Origin: Streptomyces subrutilus | GTDB lineage: Bacteria > Actinomycetota > Actinomycetes > Streptomycetales > Streptomycetaceae | Direction: 5' to 3' | NCBI RefSeq assembly: GCF_008704535.1 | Contig: NZ_CP023701.1 | Coordinates: forward strand, 1,364,001-1,428,000 | DNA length: 64,000 nucleotides | Shown here: piece by piece, positions 28,716-35,665 of the stretch | How the letters are laid out: every line of letters starts with the position of its first letter | How positions within the stretch are numbered: position 1 is the stretch's first letter | Notes under the pieces: generated by a model | What the model saw: the letters and a program-made list of their open reading frames with translations, nothing else | Told to the model about the DNA's origin: nothing | The model's database searches: none | Made by a program: the position numbers and the translations under genes

Positions 28716-29483
28716 ATGAACGTGATGGACAGACACAAGTTCGTGGTCGCGCTGCTCATGAAGGAGAACCGCGCGACCGTCGCGGAGCTGGCCGGCGCCA
28801 CCGGCGCGTCCGAGATGACGATCCGCCGCGACCTGGAGGTACTGGAGTCGCGCGGCGCCCTGCGCCGGGTCCGCGGCGGCGCCGTGAGCAACCTCCCGGG
28901 CGGCGTCGAGCCCCCCTACGCGGTCCGCGCCATGTCGGGCGCACAGGCCAAGGAGCGCCTCGCGGCCTCGGTGATGGACCTGCTCACCGACGGCGAGACC
29001 GTCGCCCTGGACACCGGGACCACCGCCGTGGCCATCGCCCGGGCCATGGCCGGCCGGCAGTTCACCGTCACCCCGCTCTCACTGCACGCCGCCTTCGAGC
29101 TCTCCGGGCAGCCGGGCATCCAACTGCTGCTGCCCGGCGGCCAAGTGCGCCCCGAGGAGCTCTCCTTCCACGGCCACACCCCGGTCCAGACGTTCCGGGA
29201 CCTGTGCTTCGACACGTTCGTCCTCGGCTGCTGCGGGGTCGACCCGATCCAGGGCGCCACCGCGTACAACCTGGACGACGTCCAGGTGAAGCGGGCGGCC
29301 GTGGCGTCCGCCCGACGGGTCGTCCTGGTGGCGACCGCGGACAAGCTCGGCCGGACGGCCCTGGGCCGGATCTGCCCGATGGACCGGATCGACCTGATCG
29401 TCACGGACGCGCCGGAGAGCTCTCCGGTGGTCGAGGAACTGCGGGCGCAGGGCGTGGAGGTGGTCCATCCGTCGGACGGCTGA
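28716..29483 (+). CDS. DeoR family transcriptional regulator
   Basis: 255 residues. The N-terminal winged helix contains RATVAELAGATGASEMTIRRDLEVLESRGALRRVRGGA (residues about 18-55; the TIRRDL core is the family signature). The C-terminal part is the sugar-phosphate sensor domain: DTGTTAVAIARAMAG and a KRAAVASARRVVLVATADKLGRTA stretch. Such repressors respond to phosphorylated sugars. It faces the MFS-HAD operon across paired operators and probably controls it. A phosphorylated sugar inducer would suit the sugar-phosphate precursor of an azasugar pathway. Confidence 0.92.
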   Translation: MNVMDRHKFVVALLMKENRATVAELAGATGASEMTIRRDLEVLESRGALRRVRGGAVSNLPGGVEPPYAVRAMSGAQAKERLAASVMDLLTDGETVALDTGTTAVAIARAMAGRQFTVTPLSLHAAFELSGQPGIQLLLPGGQVRPEELSFHGHTPVQTFRDLCFDTFVLGCCGVDPIQGATAYNLDDVQVKRAAVASARRVVLVATADKLGRTALGRICPMDRIDLIVTDAPESSPVVEELRAQGVEVVHPSDG

Positions 29484-29546
29484 GCCGCGCGGCCCCACCG
29501 CCGGCGGGGACGTTCCTGCCATGCCTCGCACCCTTTCCGCTCCGCT

Positions 29547-29600
29547 CACCGCCGTACCGGACGCCACCGCCGTACCCGACGTCACCGCCGTACCGGACGC
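29547..29600. repeat. Three tandem 18-base repeats
   Basis: Three head-to-tail copies of CACCGCCGTACCGGACGC at 29547-29564, 29565-29582 and 29583-29600. The middle copy differs at two positions (ACCCG for ACCGG, and a final T). The unit length is a multiple of three. It lies about 65 bases after the DeoR stop in apparently noncoding DNA. Confidence 0.75.
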
Positions 29601-29666
29601 ACCGGACCGGCGCGTCGTCCACCAGGCTCCACCGGAGCGGACGGTTCACCAACGGGTCCGGACCGT

Positions 29667-29691
29667 CGTCTTCCCGACTGTCGGGAAGACG
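29667..29691 (+). terminator. Perfect 11-base-pair hairpin, likely terminator of deoR
   Basis: CGTCTTCCCGA and TCGGGAAGACG pair perfectly around a three-base CTG loop. No T-run follows, as is usual for actinobacterial terminators. It lies about 185 bases after the DeoR stop. The same symmetry could also serve as a protein-binding site. Confidence 0.5.
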
Positions 29692-29906
29692 CCAGCAAAG
29701 GGTTTCAGCAACTTTCAGCCGCACCGGAAGCCGCACACCTGCGACGCAACCCGTTCGAATAGCGGACGAATCACCCTCCGCGACCGTGCGCACCGCACCC
29801 CACCAGGGCGTTCCCCCGCCGCACCGGGGTCGATCCGGATACGTCCGGAAGATGTCCGATACATGCGCCTGAGCGGGGCGCCCGAAAGGTGGGCGCTCTA
29901 GCATCG

Positions 29907-29927
29907 CGTTCGCGACTGGCGCGAACG
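29907..29927 (+). promoter_or_regulatory. Inverted repeat directly before the LuxR-type gene
   Basis: CGTTCGCG (29907-29914) and CGCGAACG (29920-29927) form a perfect 8-base inverted repeat with a five-base spacer, ending two bases before the AAGG ribosome site. It may be an autoregulatory operator, or a hairpin in the messenger that hides the ribosome site. Confidence 0.5.
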
Positions 29928-29941
29928 AGAAGGTGTCCACA

Positions 29942-30970
29942 GTGGAATTACCCGCACAGCGGTGCCCGGAGGACCGGGACCCACCCAGGGAACTCAAACC
30001 CGCGGAGATAGACCTCTACCGCGAATTCGCTGAACAGGGGCCTTTGGAACTGGAGCAGCTGCTGACCCGGCGGGACCGCGGCGTGACCATCCGGCTCCTC
30101 GACACGCTCATGGCGGCCGGCCTGGTCCGCCAGGCCGGCACCAACCGGTTTGCGGCAGCCAACCCGACGGACGTCTCCGGCCGACTACTCAAGGGCTGGG
30201 AGGACCGGCTGCAGGGGGCCCAGCTCGACCTGCTGCGCATGCGCGGACAGCTCGCCGAGCTCGCCCTCATCCACGCCACCCAGCAGCGGACCCTCCACGG
30301 GCCGCCCCTGGAGCGGGTCGAGTCCCCGGCGGAGGTGAACCGCATCCTCGACCTGGCCGCCGGCGAGTGCGAGCGCGAAGTGCTCAGCGCCCAGCCCGGC
30401 GGCGCGCGACCGGCCCGGGAACTGGGCGGAGCCCGCGACCGCGACCGCGACCTGCTCGAACGGGGGGTCCGGCTGCGGACCCTCTACCAGCACGCCGCCC
30501 GCTTCCACCCCCCGACGGTGGGCTACGCCGCCGAGATGGCCCGCCTGGGCGGCGAGTTCCGGACGGTCACGAGCGACCTGCCCCGCTGCCTGGTCCTCGA
30601 CCGGACGCTGCTGGTCGTCCCGCTGCACGGCGCCCCCGGCGGCGCCCTGATCGTGCGCAGCCCGGACCTCGTCGGCTTCGCCGCCGACGTGTTCGACGTG
30701 CTCTGGACGGCGGGCGAGGCCCTCGGCAAGGCCCGCGAGAAGGCGTTCCTCCAGGACATCGCGGAGCAGACGAAGCGTTCGGTGCTCCAGCACCTGGTCC
30801 AGGGCGAGGACGACCGGGCCACCGCCCGGGCCCTGGGCATCTCGGTGCGCACCTGCCAGCGCCACGTCTCCGACCTCATGCGCCGCCTCGGCGCCACCAG
30901 CCGCCTCCAACTCGGCTACCTGGCCCACCGCCACGGCCTCCTCGACCCCGAACCCCCCACCGCCCCCTGA
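29942..30970 (+). CDS. LuxR-type transcriptional regulator with TrmB-like N-terminal part
   Basis: 342 residues from GTG 29942 (AAGG nine bases before); GTG 29933 is the alternative. The N-terminal region IDLYREFAEQGPLELEQLL and IRLLDTLMAAGLVRQ resembles a TrmB-like winged helix, a long helix follows (about 85-115), and the middle holds a sensor-like domain (VVPLHGAPGGALIVR). The C-terminal LuxR helix-turn-helix is ARALGISVRTCQRHVSDLM (about 295-315). Regulators of this two-part design often control nearby biosynthetic genes in streptomycetes. It stands alone between the azasugar-type locus and the NodS-like operon, so either could be its target. Confidence 0.85.
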   Translation: MELPAQRCPEDRDPPRELKPAEIDLYREFAEQGPLELEQLLTRRDRGVTIRLLDTLMAAGLVRQAGTNRFAAANPTDVSGRLLKGWEDRLQGAQLDLLRMRGQLAELALIHATQQRTLHGPPLERVESPAEVNRILDLAAGECEREVLSAQPGGARPARELGGARDRDRDLLERGVRLRTLYQHAARFHPPTVGYAAEMARLGGEFRTVTSDLPRCLVLDRTLLVVPLHGAPGGALIVRSPDLVGFAADVFDVLWTAGEALGKAREKAFLQDIAEQTKRSVLQHLVQGEDDRATARALGISVRTCQRHVSDLMRRLGATSRLQLGYLAHRHGLLDPEPPTAP

Positions 30971-31102
30971 CCCCCCGCGCCCCGGCCCCGAGGGACGGCG
31001 CCGGGGCGGACGGGACCGCGCCGGGGGTGGGGCCCGCCCCACCCCCGGGCGGGTGGCGGGCCGTAGTGACCCGGTGGGTGCCGGTGCGCCAGGGTCGTCC
31101 GC

Positions 31103-31993
31103 ATGCCCACCACCCCACGGTCCGCCCGCCCACACGGACCCTCCCGTCCCGCCCTCCCTCGCCCCGGCGCCCCGGGCCGCGCGTACGCCGCGCTCGCCGC
31201 TCTCGCCGTCGTCCTCGCCGCCGCGTTCGTCGGCGCCCCCGGCCCGCTCGCGGCGCGCCTGTCGGGCGGGGGCTTCGGCGACCGGCGCGGTCTCGTCGAG
31301 AGCCTCTCCGCGGCGTTCGTCGGCTACTGGAACTCCGGCGACCGGGCCTTCACACCGGGCCTGGAGCGGGTCGTCGCCTACTGGACGCACTATCACGTGG
31401 TCAAGGCCGTGGCCGCGGCGCTCCTGCTGATCGTGCTCGGCACGCTCGGCGTCCTGCTCTGGAAGGCGTTCCTGCGGGCCGGGTCCGGGGCGGGGCGGCG
31501 GGCCGCCCTCGCGTCGGCCGGGAGCGTGGTGACGGCGCTGGCGCTGTTCTCGCTGGTGACGGTCCTGGCCAACGTCCAGGGCGCGGCGGCGCCCTTCTCG
31601 TCCCTGCTGCCGGTGCTGCCGCTGCGCACCGCCGACGGTGAACTGGCCGCGGTGCTCGCCCAGACGGGGCAGCACCTGGCCGCCCTCCCGCGGGCGGGCG
31701 ATCCGGGCCCGGCCGCCGTGGAGGTGATGGTGGGCGACTTCGCCCGGTACCACGCGGTGCTGGCCGTGGCCGCCGCGACGGTGGCCGTCGTCCTCCTCGG
31801 CCTGGCCGTGGTGGCGTGGCGCAGGGGTCCGGGAGCGGCGGCGGGCGACCGGCGCACGCGGCGCGTGTTGCGGTCGTTCGCCGTCCTCGCGGCCCTGGTG
31901 GCCGCGGCCTTCGCCGTCGTCGCGGTGGCGAACGCGACCACCACGGCCGATCCGGCGCCCGCCCTCCTGGCCTTCTTCGACGGCGGCTGGTGA
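31103..31993 (+). CDS. Membrane protein of unknown function with four helices
   Basis: 296 residues. After an arginine/proline-rich cytoplasmic start, hydrophobic helices lie at about 29-50 (AALAALAVVLAAAFVGAP), 100-122, 137-158 and 215-238, with a last one near 258-278. Outside loops contain SAAFVGYWNSGDRAFTP and MVGDFARYHAVLAV. The layout suggests a conserved streptomycete membrane protein whose function I do not know. It precedes a bidirectional terminator and is convergent with the GT2 operon. Confidence 0.75.
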   Translation: MPTTPRSARPHGPSRPALPRPGAPGRAYAALAALAVVLAAAFVGAPGPLAARLSGGGFGDRRGLVESLSAAFVGYWNSGDRAFTPGLERVVAYWTHYHVVKAVAAALLLIVLGTLGVLLWKAFLRAGSGAGRRAALASAGSVVTALALFSLVTVLANVQGAAAPFSSLLPVLPLRTADGELAAVLAQTGQHLAALPRAGDPGPAAVEVMVGDFARYHAVLAVAAATVAVVLLGLAVVAWRRGPGAAAGDRRTRRVLRSFAVLAALVAAAFAVVAVANATTTADPAPALLAFFDGGW

Positions 31994-32014
31994 CCGGCGG
32001 GCCGTGACGGATGA

Positions 32015-32040
32015 CCGCCGGCCGGGTCCCCGGCCGGCGG
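32015..32040. terminator. Bidirectional hairpin terminator between convergent genes
   Basis: CCGCCGGCCGGG and CCCGGCCGGCGG form a perfect GC stem with a two-base nominal loop, lying between the stop codons of the membrane protein gene and the glycosyltransferase gene. Its place between convergent units supports termination in both directions. Confidence 0.6.
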
Positions 32041-32120
32041 CCCGGCCCGGCGGCGGCCGTGCGGCCGCCGTGGCCCCCTCGCCGCTCCCGCCCCGCCGGT
32101 TCAGGCGTCCTCGCGCCGGT

Positions 32121-32864
32121 TCAGGCCTCCTCGGGATGCCCGGGGCACGGGCCCAGGGCCGCCAGGTCGTCGGCGAAGCCGCCACGGGCGCGGCCGCGGA
32201 CGCGCGGGGAGGTGAGGACCGGGCAGAGCGCCGTGGGCAGGACCCGGTGACCGGCCCGTTTCAGCGCGTCCACCAGGGCGTGGTCCTCGCCGGACGCGAG
32301 GGGTGGGAAGCCGCCGACGGACCGGTAGGCCGCCGCGCCGACTCCGAGGTTGGCCCCGTGGACGTGGGGGTGGCGCCACTCCCCGCCCGGCGGCCGGGTC
32401 TCCTCGTAGCGGGCCCGGAGCCGGTCGGCGAGCGGCGAGGTGCGGGGCAGGACCACGGTGCCGACGACCGCCTCCCAGCCCTCCCGGGCCCGGGCGAGGT
32501 GGTGCGCGAGCCAGCCCGGGGGGACTTCGCTGTCGGCGTCGGTGGTGGCGATCCAGGTGCGGGCGGCCGGTCCGCCGAGCTCCCGCAGGGCCCGGCGGAC
32601 GCCGAGGGCGCGGGCCCGGCCCGGGTTGCGGAAGCGGCCGGTGACGACGGTGGCTCCGGCCTCGCGGGCCAGGGACGCGGTGTCGTCGCGGCACGCGTCC
32701 GCGACGACCACGGTCAGCACCCGTACGCGGGCCAGGGCCGGGTGCCGGGCGGCGGTGCGCAGGGCGGCGAGCGCGGCCGGCAGCAGGTCCTCCTCGTCGT
32801 GGGCGGGGACCACGACGGCCACGGCTTCGAGGGACGCACGGGGCCGTGCCGCGCGGACGGTCAC
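32121..32864 (-). CDS. GT2 family glycosyltransferase
   Basis: 247 residues starting at a GTG that overlaps the methyltransferase stop (GTGA). It shows the GT-A fold landmarks VAVVVPAHDEEDLLPAAL, VVVADACRDDTAS and TTDADSEVPPGWL with its DxD metal site, and later GANLGVGAAAYRSVGGF and SGEDHALVDALKRAG. It has no membrane helices, so it acts in the cytoplasm or at the membrane surface. Last gene of a four-gene overlapping operon with a deacetylase and a NodS-like methyltransferase, suggesting that it builds the sugar chain or adds a sugar that the others modify. Confidence 0.9.
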   Translation of the reverse strand: MTVRAARPRASLEAVAVVVPAHDEEDLLPAALAALRTAARHPALARVRVLTVVVADACRDDTASLAREAGATVVTGRFRNPGRARALGVRRALRELGGPAARTWIATTDADSEVPPGWLAHHLARAREGWEAVVGTVVLPRTSPLADRLRARYEETRPPGGEWRHPHVHGANLGVGAAAYRSVGGFPPLASGEDHALVDALKRAGHRVLPTALCPVLTSPRVRGRARGGFADDLAALGPCPGHPEEA

Positions 32865-33487
32865 ACCAGCCCTTCCCGCTCGGCGGGGGTCGCCGGCCGG
32901 CTGCCGTCCGGGAGGAGGCGCTGGTGGACCTGGAGGACGAAGTCGTCCTCGCGGTGGTCCGCCAGCAGGTGCAGGCCGGGGGTCGCGGCCAGGCTCCGCG
33001 CGATGCCGGTCCCGGTGGCGAGGTGCTCGGGGACGGGGTGGTTCCAGTGGACGGTCACCAGGGTCCCGCCCGGTTCGAGCGCCTCGACGGTGCGCTCCAG
33101 CAGGGTCCGTACGGTCGCCGCGTCGAGGTAGTAGAGCAGCTCGGAGAGTACGACCAGGTCGAAGGTTCCGTCGGGCCACTGCGCGGGCACGGTCAGTTGC
33201 CGGACCTCCACGTGCGGCTGCCCGGCCGTGCGGCGCCGGGCGGTCGCGACCGCCGGGGCGACCCGGTCGCAGGCGAGGAGCGCGTCGCAGCGGGCCGCCA
33301 GGCGGTGGGTCAGTTCCCCGACCGAGCAGGCCGGTTCGAAGGCGCGGCGGTAGCGCTCCTGCGGCAGGGCGGCGAGGGTCAGGTCGTACTTGCGGCGCTC
33401 GTAGGGGCGTTCGGCGAGGTGCCAGGGGTCCTCGGCGCGGTCGTACAGGGCGTCGAAGTACGAGGCCGGGGTGGACTGGTCGGTCAC
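32861..33487 (-). CDS. NodS-like SAM-dependent N-methyltransferase
   Basis: 208 residues from a GTG overlapping the PIG-L stop. The start YFDALYDRAEDPWHLAERPY and KYDLTLAALPQERYRRAFE, SAM motif I as EPACSVGELTHRLA, and FDLVVLSELLYYLD fit the NodS group of methyltransferases. Rhizobial NodS methylates the free amine of a de-N-acetylated chitooligosaccharide. Here the gene directly follows a PIG-L deacetylase that could create such an amine. The acceptor in this organism is unknown. Confidence 0.85.
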   Translation of the reverse strand: MTDQSTPASYFDALYDRAEDPWHLAERPYERRKYDLTLAALPQERYRRAFEPACSVGELTHRLAARCDALLACDRVAPAVATARRRTAGQPHVEVRQLTVPAQWPDGTFDLVVLSELLYYLDAATVRTLLERTVEALEPGGTLVTVHWNHPVPEHLATGTGIARSLAATPGLHLLADHREDDFVLQVHQRLLPDGSRPATPAEREGLV

Positions 33488-34290
33488 GTGAAGAACACCT
33501 CGATGTCGCGCAGGTGGTGGGCGAGCTCCTCGGGCGGCAGGACGGCCGCGTCGGCCGGGTCCGGTCCCAGGGGTGCGGTCTGGCTGACGAAGTGCCGTAC
33601 GGCCCGGCGTTTGCGGGCCGCGGTCCCGGGGGGCAGACGGACCGCGACGGCCGCGTCCCAGGGAACGGCGGGGTCGCCGGGCCGGGCCCAGTGCCACATC
33701 CAGACCGGGTACGTCCAGCAGGTGACGGCGGCGGCCCGGGCCGCCGCCGTCGCGGCCCGCCCGGCGGCCTCGTGGTCGCCGTGCACGTCGCCGGTCCACG
33801 GCGCCAGGCACAGCCGGGCGCCGTCGAGGAGCGGCGCCAGCGCCGCGGCGACCTGCTCCTCGTGGTGCGCCAGCCGGGTGTCGGGCACGGCCAGGCGCAC
33901 CACCTCGGCGTCCGTCGCGCCCAGCGCGTCGAGCGCGCGGCGCAGTTCGGCGGCCCGGACGGCCGCCAGCGCGTCCGGGGTGACGCGGGTGCTGCCGGGG
34001 TGGGAGCGCTCGCCGTCGGTGACGGAGACCACCGTGAGGGCGAGACCGGCGCGGGCGAGGAGGGCCAGGGTGCCGCCGGCTCCCAGCACCTCGTCGTCGG
34101 GGTGGGCCGCCACGACCACCACCCGGCCGCGCACGGGCAGGTCGGCCGCCGGCAGCCCGGCGAAGCCGTGCCAGGCCCGCCAGCGGTGCTCCGGGGTGCC
34201 GGGCGCCTGGATCGGGTCGGCGGCCGGCGCACCCTGCGGCGTCCCGGCGGCCCCGGCGGCCCTTGCCGTCCCGGGCGTGCCCGCCGTCAC
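33484..34290 (-). CDS. PIG-L family deacetylase
   Basis: 268 residues from a GTG overlapping the preceding stop. VVVVAAHPDDEVLGAGGTLAL holds the zinc-binding His-x-Asp-Asp of the family and WTGDVHGDHEAAGRA the second metal histidine. PIG-L enzymes such as MshB and GPI de-N-acetylase remove acetyl groups from GlcNAc-type sugars. The first 30 residues are a Gly/Ala/Pro linker. Its place between an acyl-CoA dehydrogenase-like gene and an N-methyltransferase suggests an ordered modification of an amino sugar. Confidence 0.9.
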   Translation of the reverse strand: MTAGTPGTARAAGAAGTPQGAPAADPIQAPGTPEHRWRAWHGFAGLPAADLPVRGRVVVVAAHPDDEVLGAGGTLALLARAGLALTVVSVTDGERSHPGSTRVTPDALAAVRAAELRRALDALGATDAEVVRLAVPDTRLAHHEEQVAAALAPLLDGARLCLAPWTGDVHGDHEAAGRAATAAARAAAVTCWTYPVWMWHWARPGDPAVPWDAAVAVRLPPGTAARKRRAVRHFVSQTAPLGPDPADAAVLPPEELAHHLRDIEVFFT

Positions 34291-35351
34291 CGCTGGTCCG
34301 TACCGGCGACCAGCCGGCCCAGTTCGGCCAGGTTGCGCTCGCCGTGGTGCTGGCGGACGTAGACGGCGAGGTCGGTGGCGTGCCGCGTGTGGGACGGGTC
34401 GTGGCACAGCGGTTCGGCGCCGGTGGCCCGTCCGACGTGGGTCAGGACGTCGGCGCAGACCGATTCGACGAAGGCCCGCACCCGCAGGCTGCGCCGCCGG
34501 GCCGTGCCCCCGGCGTCACCGGGGTCGGCGTCGATCTCCGCCGCGGCCCGGGCCAGGACGGCCGCCGCGGCGTGCAACCGCATGTCGACGGCGCCCAGAT
34601 GGGCGTCGGTGAGGGGATCGGGCCCGCGCCGTGCCGCCGTACGGCCGAGGAGGTCCGCGACGGCGCGGGCGCCGCCGTACCAGCAGGCCGCCACCCCGAT
34701 GCCGCCGTGCTGGAACCCGGGCCGGTCCACGTACGCCTCCACGCCCCCCACCGGCACCGCGGGCACGTCCTCGAACACCACGTCGGCGCTGTCGCTGGCA
34801 GCCATGCCCAGCGCCTGCCAGCTGCCCTCCACGGGCCGGCACCGCCCGGCGCCCGGGCCCGCCCCCGGCGCCGCACCGGTGGTGACGGCGAAGAGGCGAC
34901 GGCCGTCCTCTGCCGTGGCCGTCACCAGGGCCCGGGTGCAGCTGTGCGCCCCCGAGCAGTAGCGCTTCAGCCCGTCGAGCACCCAGCCGCGGTCGCCGCG
35001 GGACGCGGTGAGCCCCTGCCCCGGGGGCTCGGCGGCCCACACGCCCCAGCGCTCCCGGGGGCCCGCCTCCGGCCCGCCGAGCTCCGCGAGGATCGCCAGC
35101 GCGTCCGCGTGGCCCTCCACCAGGCGGACCAGCGAGAGGTCCCGCCGCGCCACCGAGGCAAGCGCCCGGAACCGGTCGGCGGTCCGGCCGCCGCCCGGCA
35201 GCGGGAGGTCCAGTGCGCCCGAGGCGAGGTCGGCGACGCACTGCGCGAAGTCCGCAGCGGCCTCCTCGCGGACCTCGTCCATCCAGGCCGCGCGGCCCGG
35301 GCCGTGGGAGGGCCTCGCGCTCGATCGGGCTCCGTACGCGGTGCCGTGCAT
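34287..35351 (-). CDS. Acyl-CoA dehydrogenase-like flavoprotein
   Basis: 354 residues, first gene of the operon, with AAGGAG before ATG 35351. It shows the acyl-CoA dehydrogenase body: a helical N-domain (LSLVRLVEGHADALAILAELG), a beta domain (GLTASRGDRGWVLDGLKRYCSGAHSC, FEDVPAVPVGG) and a C-terminal helical bundle. The usual catalytic glutamate is not obvious and the protein is shorter than typical ones, so it may be a desaturase or oxygenase acting on a non-CoA substrate. The other three genes are all joined to it by GTGA overlaps. Confidence 0.85.
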   Translation of the reverse strand: MHGTAYGARSSARPSHGPGRAAWMDEVREEAAADFAQCVADLASGALDLPLPGGGRTADRFRALASVARRDLSLVRLVEGHADALAILAELGGPEAGPRERWGVWAAEPPGQGLTASRGDRGWVLDGLKRYCSGAHSCTRALVTATAEDGRRLFAVTTGAAPGAGPGAGRCRPVEGSWQALGMAASDSADVVFEDVPAVPVGGVEAYVDRPGFQHGGIGVAACWYGGARAVADLLGRTAARRGPDPLTDAHLGAVDMRLHAAAAVLARAAAEIDADPGDAGGTARRRSLRVRAFVESVCADVLTHVGRATGAEPLCHDPSHTRHATDLAVYVRQHHGERNLAELGRLVAGTDQR

Positions 35352-35380
35352 CTGCGGTGCTCCTTGGGGAGGGGGACGAA

Positions 35381-35456
35381 GCCGGTGGCGGAACGGGCGG
35401 CAGGGTCCCATCGTGGGCGCCGGTGGCGGAACGGGCGGCAGGGTCCCATCGTGGGC
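35381..35456. repeat. Perfect 38-base tandem duplication in a divergent promoter gap
   Basis: Two identical 38-base copies lie head to tail at 35381-35418 and 35419-35456, starting GCCGGTGGCGGAACGGGCGG. Each includes CCCATCGTGGG, a CCCA/TGGG hairpin with a TCG loop. They lie in the 314-base gap between the acyl-CoA dehydrogenase-like operon and the catalase gene, just upstream of the former's start. Nothing else in this gap is recognisable apart from the AGAGGAG ribosome site of the catalase. Confidence 0.9.
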
Positions 35457-35665
35457 GCCGGGCGGGCGACCCGCATCACGGCGCGGCCACCTGGCCCGCA
35501 CGGCGCCCTCCGCACCGGCGCCGCGGAGCGGGCGCAGGAGGGAAGCCGTCACCGGTACGGCCGTCCCCGGGGTGCCGGGGCCCGGCGCGGGCGCAAGGGT
35601 GGCCCGGGGACCCGGGGACCGCCGGCACCCGCGCCCACCGCGTGAGGCAAGAGGAGACACCCGCC

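Larger units (their letters stand above)
29484..29941. other. Intergenic region with repeats and hairpins
   Basis: This 458-base stretch lies between the DeoR gene and the LuxR-type gene. It contains an 18-base triplicate repeat, a strong hairpin and an inverted repeat listed separately. A possible 126-residue frame on the plus strand starting at 29521 encodes AVPD repeats from the triplicate; it has no ribosome site, and I do not call it a gene. A cluster of TCCGGATAC and GTCCGATAC copies at about 29831-29862 may belong to the promoter of the regulator gene. Confidence 0.45.

Noticed and set aside
29521-29901. 126-residue frame with AVPD repeats after the DeoR gene
   Set aside because: The repeats come from the 18-base DNA triplicate. 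There is no ribosome site, and the frame crosses a strong hairpin and the promoter region of the next gene.
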